From positions 153,246,941 through 153,310,940 of the forward strand of contig NC_081553.1 in assembly GCF_963082655.1 (NCBI RefSeq): 64,000 bases of DNA, in the 5' to 3' direction. This document shows, piece by piece, positions 45,170 to 56,240 of this stretch. Under the pieces are notes generated by a model. The model saw only the letters and a list, made by a program, of their open reading frames with translations, ran no database searches and was not told the DNA's origin. This DNA is from Stomoxys calcitrans (lineage: Eukaryota > Arthropoda > Insecta > Diptera > Muscidae). A program made the position numbers and the translations under genes. Each line of letters begins with the position of its first letter. The first letter of the stretch is position 1.

Positions 45170-45875
45170 TATATCCAAATCTAATCCGATCTAGGCAAAA
45201 TTGAAGAAAGATGTCGAAGGGCCTAAGGCAAATTTCGGCGACATCGGACAACAAATGCGCCATTTTATGGCCCAAATACCTTAAATCGAGAGATCGGTCT
45301 ATATGGCAGCTATATATCCAAATCTACACCGATCTGGGCCAAATTGCAGAAAAATGTCCAGGGGCATAACGCAACTCACAGTCCTAAATAATGGAAAAAT
45401 CGGACAATAAATGCTCCTTTTATGGGTGCAAGACCTTAAATCGAGAGATCGGTCAATACGACAGCTATATCCAAATCTGGACCGATCTGGGCCAAATTGA
45501 AGAAGGGTGTCGAAGGGCCTAATACAACTCATTGTCCCAAGTTTCAGCAAAATCGGATAATAAATGTGGCTTTTATAGGCCTAATACCCTAAATCGGTGG
45601 ATCGGTCTATATTGGGGCTATATCAAGATATAGTCCGATATAGCCCATTTTCAAACTTAACCTGTGCAAAGAATCTGTGCAAAGTTTCAGCTCAATATCT
45701 CTTTTTTTAAAGACTGTAGCGTGATTTCAACAGACAGACGGATGGACATGGCTAGATTAGATTTTTACGCTGATCAGGAATATATATACTTTATAGGGTC
45801 GGAAATGGATATTTCGATGTGTTGCAAACCGAATGACAAAATAAATGTACCCCCATCCTTCGGTGGTGGGCATAA

Positions 45876-46527
45876 AAACACAGGATAAAATTGTGAAATA
45901 GTAAAAAATACTCAAATAACGAAGCGGATTCAAAAGACTCAAATGGAGAAACAAATAATTTAAATTCAAGGTCATCTAACACGACACAACCTCTTCCTCA
46001 AATTCCTCAATATTGCAACCATCTATATGGACAACTTAAAATATTAAATACAGAGAGAATATATAAAACAACAATATCTATTGAATTCTAAAACGATTTA
46101 AACTTCTTAAATCCTCTCGATCATCAGCGAAACACAAGGCACAGGGCCAAAGGAGGATACAAAATACACAAATAATTATGAAAAAAATCCTCTAGCGGTA
46201 ACTGTACCTACAACTTTAAATAGCATGCCATTCCATTTGCAGAAACAACAGAAAAAAGAAAATTAAGGAACATTTTCTCCAATAAAGTTAAAAAAAAATT
46301 ATTGTAATAAATAAAATTATTAAAAATTATATCTATAATATAATATAAATAATTTATATATGTATCTTAAAAAAGCGCAGCCTAACCAGTTAATGGCTCC
46401 TAAATTTAATAATATTTACAATATTTTTATCAAACTCTGTCGTTTCTATGCAACCTGCAGACAAGCTGTAGGGCTTCGCTTTGAATATTGTTCAATAAAA
46501 TCCTGAATTAAAAAAAATTAAAACCAA
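45876..46527 (+). pseudogene. Probable C-terminus and 3' UTR of LINE C2
   Basis: Frames read HLYGQLKILNTERIYKTTIS (about 46020-46080), NTRHRAKGGYKIH (about 46130-46170) and VTVPTTLNSMPFHLQKQQKK (46200-46260), then NIFSNKVKK. This resembles the RT C-terminal end of CR1/Jockey-type LINEs. A 200-bp AT-rich 3' UTR with AATAAA (46494-46499) and an A-rich end follows, then Helitron H3. An exact duplicate with few changes lies at 59133-59784. Confidence 0.6.
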
Positions 46528-48440
46528 TCTTATATACAAAAATCAACTTGTGTTTGTTTGTAGATTTGTTTGTTTGTGTGTTCCTTATAGACTCAGAAAC
46601 GGCTGAACCGATTTTCTTGAAATTCTCACAGATGGTACATATTGACCCCGTGGTGAAAATGGGGTACTACATTTTTTGATATCTGAAGGGGGGGGGGGGG
46701 GGGGGGGGAGGGCGGACCCTCCCCCTTATCCTAATTTTCAGAAACGCCAGATCTCGGAGATGGGTGGTGCGATTTAAGCGAAATTTTGGGTGCTCTCATA
46801 TAGTACGCTAAAAATAAAAAATTGGTATCCAAATTTCGGTTGGGGTACCTAGGGGGGCTGCCCCACCCTAAAACCTACCAAACATATATTAAGACCAGTC
46901 ACGACAACATGGGACTCAAATGAAAGGTATTTAGGATAAGAAAACGTATCTGATAACCAGTTGTCGGACCAAGTGCTAAGAGAACCACCCCAACCCCCAA
47001 AACACCCCTAAATCGGACGTATTTACCGACCATAGCAATATGGGACTTAAATTGAAGGTATTTACGAGTAGAATACGAATCTGATATCCAAATGTGGGAC
47101 CACGTTTCTGGGGGTCCACCCTTTCCCCAAAACACCCCCAAATACGACTTATTTACTGACCATCTGAATATGGGGCTTAAATAAAAGGTATTTGAGTGTA
47201 GAATAAGAATCTGATATCCAAATATGGGACCAAGTGTTGGGGGGGCCGCCTCCCATCAAAAACATCCCCCAATGGGGACAAATTTACGACCATAGCAATA
47301 TGGGGCTCAAATGAAAGGTCTTTGGAAGTTTTTATGGTGCCACCCCACCCCCCCAACACCACCCAACTAGGAAATATTTGCCGACTATTGCAATATGAGG
47401 ATCAAATAAGAGGGTTTTTTTATAGTGGACCACGAATCCGATTTCATTTTCCAGGCCAAATCACTGAGTGGCCGCCCAACCCTCAAAACACCCCCCAAGC
47501 CGGTCATGTTTGCCGACTATGGAAATATGGGGCTCAAATTAAAGGTATGTGGGAGTAGCCCACGTATCTGATCTCAACATTAAGGGTCAACTGTCTCTGA
47601 CGTCCCACCACCATAAACACCCCCAAATAGGACGTATTTGCTCACTAAGACAATTTGGGTCTTAAAGAGAGTGGAACTAAATATTCATAGTTTTTAGGGC
47701 CAATACCCCAAACCGGACATATTTGCTGACTTTAGCAATTAGAAGTTTAAATGAGATTAGAAAACGAATTTGATTTGAGGGCAATGGCAATATGGGGTTC
47801 AAATAAATGATATATAGATATATGAGAATAGAGCACGTTGTTGATATATTTTCAGGGCTTAGTGTTTGGAGGACCACCCCACTCCCCAAAACAACCCTAA
47901 ATCGGGCATATTTACTGACCATGACAATGTGGGGCCTAAATGAAAGGTTTTGGGGGGTCGAGTAAGAATTGATACCCACTTTCGGGACCAATTTTCTGGG
48001 GGTCTACCCCTTTACCAAAATAGCCTACAATCAGCAATTTTTTAGTGACCATCGCAATATGGGGCTCAAATAAAGATATTTGGAAGTAGAATACGAATTT
48101 GATAACCTATTTTGGGGCCATGTGTTTGGGGGACACCTCATCCTGTAAACTCCTCATTTATATTTTTATAGGGCTTATATTTTTTCAGGGCCAAATATCT
48201 GGGGACCACCTCTCCCCCGAAAACACCACTAAATCAGACATCACCTTACATCCAAAAAAGACCATATGGGATTTACATAAAGGCACTTATATTGTTAAAC
48301 TGTTAGTCAAGCGATATACTATTTTCGTAGCATGCTATTTCACTAAAAGATCTTTAATTGTCGAAAATAAATATTCCAAGGAAACTTTTGTTCAGTATAA
48401 AGTAAAAGAAGGCGCAGCGGAGCGGGCCCGGGTCAGCTAG
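46528..48440 (+). mobile_element. Helitron H3, non-autonomous, with about 125-bp tandem units
   Basis: 5' TCTTATATACAAAAATC at 46528 after A, then 'gactcagaaacggctgaacc'. A run of 21 G lies at 46688-46708. About ten units of roughly 125 bp each start near 'aatatggggctcaaatgaaa' and include a C-rich 'ccccaaaacaccccc' block. The 3' end is GCGGGCCCGGGTCAGCTAG at 48440 before T. There is no coding capacity. Its twin at 59785-61825 has one more unit. Confidence 0.88.
46688..46708 (+). repeat. 21-bp G homopolymer in Helitron H3
   Basis: Uninterrupted run of 21 G followed by AGGG. It can form G-quadruplexes. The equivalent run in H4 is 23 G (59945-59967), while Helitron H2 has only six or seven G at the same place (about 39745). 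Confidence 0.9.
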
Positions 48441-49190
48441 TTATTTATAAAATTGAACAAATCTTTATACATTTTATTTGACTTCCACGTCCACACAAGT
48501 TTTTCAAATTTTATTTGTTAATTTTACAAGCAGCACATGCACTCGAAACTTTTTTTGAGTTTTATTTTTGCCCTTCGCATTTAATACGAAAAAGGGAAGG
48601 AAAATAACTTTGGTCCAAAGTCGACAATTGATTGAGACTAATAGACTTCGCCGCGGAATAGAACGTGGTAGTTGGCAACACCACATACTAACATCGAAGG
48701 ATTCATACGAGAAACCAAATAGATCATGTTATAATAGATGGAAGGCATTCAATCAGCGTGTTAGATGTACGATCGATTCTAGGGGTCAACATCGATTCTG
48801 ATCATTACTTAGTTGCAGCAAAGGTTCGCACTCGTCTTAATGTGGCGAGAAAAGTATGCTCTGACTCTGCACGAAAGATGGACATCGGAAAGCAGCAAGC
48901 ACAACAGTTGGCAACAGCATACTCTGCTCGGCTGGCCCAATTGATTGAAAAAATCGCTCTCGTCCCGATAGTATAGCAGCGCAATTTCAAACGCGCAATT
49001 GCTCACTCCATGGAGAGAGTCGCAACATCCAACTTGGGTACCAAAAGCCTCCCAAAAGGAACCCATGGGCAGCATTGCAGTCAGTAGCAACGCGGTAGGC
49101 GAAGGCTAGGTATCGGAAGAAAAGGAGAGAGGAGAAACGTCTCTTCCGCAGGAAGAAGAAAGAAATGGAACATTGGCATAGCTTGAAATT
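48441..49190 (+). pseudogene. RTE-type LINE endonuclease fragment
   Basis: Plus-strand frames: RLRRGIERGSWQHHIL-like stretch (48640-48690), [17 protein letters not shown] sequence around 48716-48756, and [20 protein letters not shown] (48761-48820), then [11 protein letters not shown]. The DSDHYLV motif with VAAKVRTR is the endonuclease C-terminus of RTE-clade LINEs. A basic segment follows (RKKRREEKRLFRRKKKE, about 49110-49160), as in the linker before the RT. The RT itself is absent at this spot. The duplicate at 61826-62565 has a 10-bp deletion inside the motif. Confidence 0.72.
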
Positions 49191-49797
49191 ATCGTTGTAT
49201 TCAATTTCTTTTTTATTTTCGTATACCTTCTTCTAAAAATTAAATCAATGGGTAGGCTAAATCACAAAAAGGTCTCGTTTCTCTTGCGCCTAGTGCCTTG
49301 CACAACACTTATTTCTTTATGATTCTTGAATTTAGTTTCACCAAAGGAATCAAGAACCGAATTTCCTTTTTAGAAAAGTCAATAATCAAGACGCGAAAGT
49401 CGTCAAAGTTGATCGTATAACTCGCCTAAGCCTAATTAATGTCCGAATACAGATTCGGATTTGCAAGTTATCTAATATATTCGGGCTAGAATTCCTCGCA
49501 GCAGAAATAGTTGATTACTTGAATAAAAGATTTGCAGATCTTTAGGGCGAATGGCATATTTAATATCATTTCCTTGTACCGAAATTGATATTCATTTGAA
49601 CAAATATACCAAAACGGTAATTTATTTTAGAACAAAAATTCATTGAATCAATAAGTTCTAAATTAAAAAATAAAAGCAGATTATGCCAATGAATTTATGA
49701 GCTAAATGAATTTATAAGTAAACTCAACAGTTCAAATGTAGAGATCGATTTTTATAGTTTGGAAGTCTTAACAGAAGTCTTTGTGTACATTTTGCCC
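49191..49797. other. Unassigned AT-rich interval
   Basis: No coding signal. It includes 'ccgaatacagattcggattt' (a short inverted repeat near 49442-49462) and many AATTTA-type words. It is repeated in full at 62566-63172. It may be the eroded middle of the RTE-type element. Confidence 0.4.
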
Positions 49798-49839
49798 TAG
49801 GTTAGGTTGAAAAGAGGGTGGAGATATTAATCCGCCCCA

Positions 49840-52617
49840 TGCCACTATGGACATAATAACCCAGTAATCGGCTTGTTGTGCGCTCTAAAAACTTTAAAGT
49901 AACTTTCAAAAAGAAAATTTTAAGTAAGGAATTCCATGCTATTACAAAATCCTTAATTGTTTTCAATACCACTCCCCTAAGTTGGTTCATGTCTGGTATT
50001 TTATCTCCACCTAAGTGCCTGTATCTGTTAGACGCGAAAGCCGGGCAATTACAAAGGAAATGCTCCAACGTCTCATCGTCTTCCCCGCATGCCCTACACA
50101 TGCTATCACTTGCCGCACCGATTTTACATAAGTGAGCTCGTAGGCCTATGTGTCCCGTTATGTTACCAATAGCCAAACTGATCTCCTTCTTGCTTCCTTT
50201 CAGTAATAGCCTCGTCTTCTCACGATCTGGATCCCCCATAGGATTTTCGCCGTCCTACCGACCATTTCCCTGTTCCACAATGTTGCATGCGCATTCGTCG
50301 CCCACTCCCTTAACGCGATCTGCGTCGACGCGAAAGGCTTCGGATTAACCAAGCTTATCGACGGCAGTCCTCTGGCCTTCACCGCCAAATCGTCTGCCCT
50401 TTCATTTCCCCTTACTCCGTTATGGCCCGGCACCAAGCGATGCAGATTTTGCCATCCTCAGAGAAAGCGTTAAACTCCTTCTTACACTGCAACCCGGTTC
50501 GTGACCTTACCGTCCCAACATCTGTGAGCCTTCTCAGTGCGCTCCTGAATGTGGCACTTTCAATTCAGTTTCCTGTCCAATATCACACCTAAGTATTTGA
50601 CCTTGTCAGATATCGAAATCGTCTTATTGAGAAAACGTTTGGGTATAGCCTAGTCATATGGTATATGCAATACCCTTTCGGTCCTTCTGGGTAGCTCGTT
50701 CGGAAGTATTTTAACATCGCCTGCTTAGCAGACGGGTTCAAATCTCTCCTCAGTCAGCATCCGTAATAGGTCATTTATGGTGGTCACCCATATGAGTGGG
50801 GATAAAATGTCCCTCTGTGGCGTGCCGTGAGCCACTTTATTCCTTATATTTATGCCATGGGACACACAATTTACCCACCTGTTCCTTAGCATATGGTTTA
50901 TCCAATCTCTTAGGACCGAGTACTGGGCTAAGGATTGGATCGGTGTGTTGCTCCGCACATTGTTAAAAGCCCCCTCGCTGTCAATGCATATCGCCAGTGT
51001 GTACGTTTTGGCATCGAAATATTCTTCTATTTTATGTACAACCTCGAGCAGGGCAGTGTTCACTGACCTTCCCTTGATATAGGCATGCTGTTTGTACTTG
51101 AGCAGTTCGCTGGATGTGCAGTTCGCTGAATGTAATACTCTTTACCATGGTGTCCACAATACGTTCCATGGTATTGAGTAGAAAGGACTAAAGGCTTATG
51201 CGTCTGTAGGCCTTTGGTGTCGAATAATTTGCCTTGCCGGGCTTGGGTAAAAATACCGCCCTTTCCTCCTGCAAATCTTTCGGAGTATATGCAAGTCCTA
51301 AGCACTCTGTGAAAATATTGGCCAGATGAGGTGCCATAATGTCGCCCTCCTTTTGTAGTAATGCCGGAAATATTCCATCAGGTCCGGGTGACTTAAATGG
51401 TTTGAAGCTCCTCAAGGATTCCTTCACCATAAATTCCGTAATTATAAGCCTTCGATCAACGTCATTATTCCAAGATTCAGGTGTCTCCGTGAGTTCCTTC
51501 GTATCATATGGAAAATGGGTTTTCATCAAAAGCCTCAACATGACCTCCGTTGTCTCTGCTCTCACTCCCGTGTCGTCTACTAAAGTTTCAGTTTGCACAT
51601 GGGTTTTTGGAAGAAACTTTTTTATCTTTGGCGGCGTCATTAACGCTATCGACCTATTCGCAGAAAAGCTTCCAGGAGGTACATTTTGCCGCTCTGGTAA
51701 TCTTATTGTATTTCTTGGCGCTGTGTGTAATACACATCCCAATAAACTTCCGATTTTTTACGACAAGCTCTGTTAAAAAGTCTTCGGACCTCTTCCCCAA
51801 TATTGCGAATCTCCCCGGTCATTCAGGGGTTTTCTTGGACTGATTTCCGTTCATGAAGAGGACAACTATCTTCAAAGGACCCCACCAGTGCAGTAGTAAT
51901 CCTGTTGACATTTCCGCCAATGTCTTCTATGCTTGGACAATCTAAATTATCTTGCCCAAGTCTTCTTCTGAGTAGTATTCCGAATTTTGTCCAGTTGGTT
52001 TTAAACTTATTCCGGAAGCTAAGTGGATTCGGCGCTGGCCGTGCCATTGTAAGCCTAATGTAGTGATGGTCAGAGAAAGAGTGTTTCATGGAGACCCCCC
52101 AATCCTGAACCTCATCGATTAGATTTTCCGAACATGTCGTCACATCTAATACCCCCTCCCTAATCATATTAACAAAGGAAGCGGTGTTACCAATATTAAG
52201 TGTTATTAATATTCAAGTTATTGGTATTCAAGAACTCTGCCAGGGCTTGGCCCCGTGGTACTACCCCACGAAATGTGGTAAGAGTTCGCATCGCACCCTC
52301 TATTAGTACCTCGTTTCCTTTTTGTCCTGTTCAGTCCTCAACAGTCGCTGCAGCTCACCACTTTTGCATCCGACGTTAATAACTCTGGGAAAAATATATA
52401 TTTCAAATTTTTATGACAAATAACGCAGGTCCTCGGCCGAGTACCAGTGTTGGCATAGAATAATTGGTAGTTCATATGGTGCAGTCCAGAAACTTTGTTC
52501 CGGGTCGTCCATGGCTACTGAATTAAGGCAATATGAATCTTGCCCTAGCTGATTTTCTCCATCAGAGCGTGTGTTGCAGTCTCGCCCGTGGAGGTTTATC
52601 TGGATTACCTCAATCAT
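49840..52617 (-). pseudogene. Family A ORF2: endonuclease, RT, RNase H, CCHC (copy A8)
   Basis: MIEVIQINLHGRD at 52617. Endonuclease end SDHHYIRLTMARPAPNP (about 52075-52020). RT fingers in a 184-codon open stretch (51742-51188: SFKPFKSPGPDGIFPALL, KPGKANYSTPKAYRRISL). Motif A ICIDSEGAFNNVR (about 50985). Motif B HGTPQRDILSP, where QGG has become QRD (about 50815). Motif C YADD reads stop-A-G-D (50716-50727). RNase H end PGHNGVRGNERADDLA (50430-50380). C-terminus MCRACGEDDETLEHFLCNCP (50110-50050), a CCHC knuckle. The first half of RNase H is deleted at about 50500. Confidence 0.88.
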
Positions 52618-53932
52618 TGGTCCTCCAGTAAATGGGCATCTTGCGAGTAGGTAATGATCTCATCGTCTTCTCCCTGTTCTTTAGACTGCATTGATTTTCC
52701 TGTCACTGCACTGCCTGATGTCATTGTTTTATGTTAGGCAAAGAACAGTCTTCTAGTCTTCCGACACTTTATAAAGTCGGTAATGGTTCCATCGTCGGGT
52801 CCCTGCTCGTTAAGCTGTTTTGGGTTTCCATTCCCTGTACTGCCTGATGTTTCATTACTAGGATCTTTGCCTATCTTAGATTCCGAATCGTAAGTAAATG
52901 AGCTTCTTGGCAGTAGGTGATGGTACCATCATAGTTTCCCTGTTCGTTGGGTTGCATTGAGTCTCCTGTCGCTGCGCTGCCTAATGTTTCAATATTAGGA
53001 TCTTTACCTATTCCGAATCTTTAAGTCGGTGATGGGTCCGTCGTCGGGTTTCTTTTTTTAGGCTGTGTTAGGTGTCTCGCCACTGCGCTGCCTGATATTT
53101 TAGTATTAGGATCTTTGCTTCTCCTAGTCTCTCCAACATTGAGAGATGCTGTGATTGTCTCGTTGTCGGCCCCCTGTTTGTTGGGCGATGTTGAGTCACC
53201 TGCCGCCGCACAGCCCGAATAAATAAATAAAAATTTCTGCCTATCCTAGTCTTCCCAATCTTGAAAAAGACAGCATTGCTCCCGTAGTGCGCCATTTCTT
53301 TAGTCTTAGCCAAACTAGTCACGGAGACTTGATCAATGCCAACCACAAAAAGAGAGTTTCTTCCTCCTTCTCCGCCCTGTGGAAGACCACCCAATTCTCT
53401 GCGACCAAACCTTCGTTTTGCTTGCCCAAGACTCCCAGCATGCGTTTCGTCACAAATTTACAGCCTCATCCCTTGATGAAGACCGTAGCCCTCGTGGGAT
53501 GGGGGATATCCATCTTTCTCACCAGGTCGAGCTTTGCGCACTCCCAGGGAGCGTGAATACCTCTGACAGGCTGTTTGACGGTATCAATACATTCCGCCGA
53601 CGCAAAACGCAGCGTAAAGATGTCCCCTCTAAACTCGCAGCTCATCATTTGTATGTTCAAAAATTCGATCGTTAACCAGATCCTCCACATGGGACCGATG
53701 ATCTGGTGGAATGCTAGCGGATGCACCGCCGATATTTATGACTGCATAATTCAGCTCATCTCTGTTGTGCTTCCTTGCCACTCTGCGCTGAGAGGGCGGC
53801 TCCTTACCATTCTCCCCTTCCATGATAGCTGTGGCCTCCTTTTGGAAGTCACAGCCCTCCATGAAGACCCAGGGACCGTGCGCGCTTCCTTCGTTCCTGT
53901 TCCAACTTTGTCTACCTCCGCAGGACACTGTC
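52614..53932 (-). pseudogene. Family A ORF1, 3' two-thirds (copy A8)
   Basis: Begins SCGGRQSWNRNEGSAHGP (53928), and LNYAVINIGGASASIPPDHR (about 53760-53700) and HAPWECAKLDLVRKMDIPHP (53545-53490) follow. The middle is damaged where the plus copy has EEKRKEVTLF. KEMAHYGSNAVFFKIGKT lies at 53305-53250, then the repeat array. It ends at the TGA overlapping the ORF2 ATG, as in A7. Comparison with A7 shows independent frameshifts, so the shared features reflect the parent element. Confidence 0.82.
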
Positions 53933-54650
53933 TAATAAGATAAGATAAGATAAGATTTACGCCTTCTTGGGGCTGAAGAAGTCTATTTGAAGTTTGGTTC
54001 GAGTTTGTCACTTAGAAGAATTTATGCATTGTCACTTAGAAGTATTTATGCAAAAGTTAAGCAAAGTATTTATGCAAAATTTACAATAACTCTGAGTCGA
54101 AACTTCAAGGCATTAATTTTGTCACAATATTCGAAAAAAAATATTTCTATTCGGAATTTTGCTCGCTCTTTATAAGCCCTCGACCAATTTATCACTAGTA
54201 TATTCCTAGGAATTTGTTCAGTCTTAGGGATTTGTTCAGTTCAGTTTCAGAACAAAATTTCTCAGTGGAATATAATTAATTATTGTGTAGCTAAACCAGA
54301 TGAAAATAAGTATATGTCAATTTAACAATATCTGTATTAACGAAAATTCTGGGTGGACAAGATACTATCGAGCGTACTGTGTGAAAGATTAAAGTCTTAA
54401 GTTAACGAAATAATTGGGTCCTATCAGTGTGACTCTAGACCTGGTTAATCCACCATAGACTAGATATTTATTTTCATATTTATATTTCGTTGACTACAAA
54501 ACCGCTCTTGACATCCTTATACGTTCAAAGGTATTTCAAACCACGTCCGAGTTTGCTATTCCTCAAAAACTGATACACGCTCATCAGTTAAAATATTAAA
54601 GTACATCTCTGAACCGTTCAATACCAAACATAGGAAAGAACCTCTCTGAT
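53933..54650. other. Unassigned AT-rich interval with ATAAG microsatellite
   Basis: Begins with (ATAAG)4 at 53934-53955, exactly at the 5' junction of family A copy A8, then AT-rich sequence with repeated 'agtatttatgca' and 'tcacttagaag' words (54000-54080). No coding signal. It may include leader or upstream RTE sequence. Confidence 0.4.
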
Positions 54651-55480
54651 CGTGTGATCTATTTAATATGCTGCTGGAGAAGACGAGAAGCAGGTGTGAA
54701 TCGGCATGGCACATTTACATTCTTGTGGCTGCCGACAAAATTTTTATGGGTTGAACACCGGAAAAAGCAATTGCAGCCTTTAAAAATATCGAAAGAGAAT
54801 CATCGAAAGTGTGTTCGGCAGTAAATAGGAATAAGACAAAGTGGATGATATAAACTCCTATAAAGTCCTGTAAACCCGAGCAGATTATGAAAATGTAGAA
54901 AGTTGGAAACTACAACTTTGAGATAATCAGCAGCTTTATATATCTCAACACCGCCGTAACCGAAACAAATGACACCAGTTTTAAAATAAAACAAAGGATA
55001 ATATTGGCTAACAGATGCTTTGCTTTGGATTAAGCAAACAGATAAGGAGCAAAGCCATCTCTCGACAGACGAAAATTACACTTTGCAAGACACTGATACT
55101 TTCCGTGTTGTTATTTGGCTCCGAAGCATGGCGAAAGCAGATGAGGTGGTGCTTGGCGTGTTTGAGAGAGAAACTCTTCGTAAAGTATTTAAACCAATCT
55201 GCCTTAATGGAGAATATAGGCGTCGTATGAACCACGAGCTGTATAACGACGATACCGTATTTAAACGAATCAAAATACAAAAGTTGCGTTGGCTAGGTCA
55301 TGTTGTCAGAATGGATGAAAAAGCTCCAGCAAAGAAATCTTTTGAAGTCGACCATTAAAGAAAATGCAAAAGGGAAGACTCCGATGGAGTGACGAAACTG
55401 TGTGTCAGAGATTGGAGAAGAAGCGTAGAAGAATTTTTCGAGAGCGAGAGCTCAGTACAATACTGAAAATATGATATGTT
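54651..55480 (+). pseudogene. RTE-type LINE, RT thumb and C-terminal region
   Basis: Plus-strand frames in order: RLLYLLRE-like eroded start, VNRNKTKWM (about 54820), NYNFEIISSFIYLNTAVTET (54905-54965), KIKQRIILANRCF (54980-55020), LSKQIRSKAISRQTKITLCK (55024-55085), LILSVLLFGSEAW (55090-55130), GVFERETLRKVFKPICLNGE (55155-55210), RMNHELYNDDTVFKRIKIQK (55227-55280), LRWLGHVVRMDEKAPAKK (55283-55335) and RLRWSDE. This is the characteristic C-terminal half of RTE-clade ORFs in insects. Motifs A-C are missing. It may be the other end of the endonuclease fragment at 48.6 kb. Confidence 0.82.
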
Positions 55481-55489
55481 ATGCTGATT

Positions 55490-55850
55490 ATCTTGCCAGG
55501 ATGAACGGGACACATAGGACTGGGAGCTCACGTATGCAAATTCAGTGCGGCAAGTGATAGCATGTGTAGGGCATGTGGGGAAGATAATGCGACGTTGAAC
55601 CTTTTCTTACATCATTGTTGGGCTATCGCGGCTACAAGACACCGGTACTTAGGTAGGGACCCTATACAAGCCATGAACTAATTTAGGGCGTAGTATAGAA
55701 AAGTAGCACGGAATTACTAACTTAGATTTTCTTTTTCGTAGTTACTTTCTAGTATTTAGAGCACACAACAAGCCGATTACTGGCTTAGGTATATATTTAT
55801 AGTGGCATGGGACGAATTAATATCTGCGCCCTCTTTTCAACCAAACATAA
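55490..55850 (+). mobile_element. LINE family A, copy A9: 3' fragment
   Basis: Eroded 3' end of family A: GHIGLGAHVCKF-like sequence, the CCHC region ('atgtgtagggcatgtgggga', 55560-55582) and the 3' UTR to 'gcgccctcttttcaaccaaa' (55826-55846). The CCTAA tail is degraded. Confidence 0.78.
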
Positions 55851-56089
55851 TCCCTGTAGCTTTTATGAGTTTGTAAATTCTTAGAGGAATAGTCTGAGTA
55901 GCCATGAGTTATATAGGACACTTACGGCTATATTCAATGATTCGCTACCTTCAGAATATTTTGCTCATTACTGGAGGTCAAGTGAAGTAATTCCTTTACA
56001 AACAAATTATAGCAGATGTATTATTGAAGATTATAGGTGTGATTCGTTACATTCTTAAGTATTTATAGCCCCTTTTGACATGGTCCAAA

Positions 56090-56240
56090 TTTCAAAGTAA
56101 TATAAATTTGTATTTATTTCCCAAATCCCATATTGTCCCTTTGGGGCCATACCCATTTGGGGAATAATTTTGGTGTGGGGCGACCCCTGGTAGTTGACCC
56201 AAATTTTTATATAAGTATCGAAATGTACCTTCAAATACCT
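56090..56240 (-). repeat. Helitron internal-repeat fragment, reverse orientation
   Basis: One 125-bp unit in reverse: 'cccatattgtccctttgggg', 'ttttggtgtggggcgacccc', 'atgtaccttcaaataccttt'. It is the only minus-strand example in the window. The 240 bp to its left (55851-56089) shows no element I can name. Confidence 0.6.

Larger units (their letters stand above)
43679..45875 (+). repeat. DINE-1/Helentron-like element D with fold-back mariner inside
   Basis: Starts 'aagtaaaaaggcgttaagtt' and 'cgcccgggtatatatg', then about ten units of roughly 120-150 bp ('gagagatcggtctatatg', 'cagctatatccaaatc', 'accgatctg', 'gtcgaagggcctaacacaac', 'caaatttcggcgacatcgga'). It ends 'cagacagacggatggacatg', 'cgatgtgttgcaaaccgaat' and 'catccttcggtggtgggcat' (45855-45870). 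It is a subfamily distinct from the copies at 9.9-13.6 kb. A 597-bp fold-back element splits it at 44573-45169. Confidence 0.8.
33190..46527 (+). mobile_element. CR1/Jockey-like LINE C2, dispersed by nested insertions
   Basis: Pieces in correct order and one orientation: ORF1 with PHD finger (33350-33960), endonuclease and linker (33961-34670), RT fingers and palm (38130-38597), RT palm and thumb (43130-43678), then C-terminus, 3' UTR, AATAAA (46494-46499) and an A-rich end (45876-46527). The gaps are family A copy A7, Helitron H1 and a Helentron-like element. The Helitron gap is certain, because the frame LGPILYI continues across it. Assignment of the first and last pieces to the same element is inference. 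Confidence 0.65.
49798..53932 (-). mobile_element. LINE family A, copy A8: longest copy (ORF1 3' part to tail)
   Basis: Reads on the minus strand from the middle of ORF1 (53932) to the tail at 49798 (TTCAACCTAACCTAGG in element orientation). It holds 4.1 kb in one piece: ORF1 folded domain (53730-53400), ORF1 repeats (53220-52690), ATGA junction (52617), endonuclease (52617-51830), RT (51742-50580), a shortened RNase H (50440-50340) and the CCHC C-terminus (50110-50060). It is 5'-truncated by about 560 bp relative to A7. Stops and frameshifts occur in every domain. Confidence 0.9.

Noticed and set aside
51339..51776. 145-codon plus-strand open frame
   Set aside because: It is the reverse complement of the family A RT fingers. 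The meaningful reading is on the minus strand (51742-51188).
53934..53955. ATAAG repeat as a telomere or target-site signal of family A
   Set aside because: It occurs at only one copy's 5' truncation point and differs from the CCTAA tail; treated as a local microsatellite.
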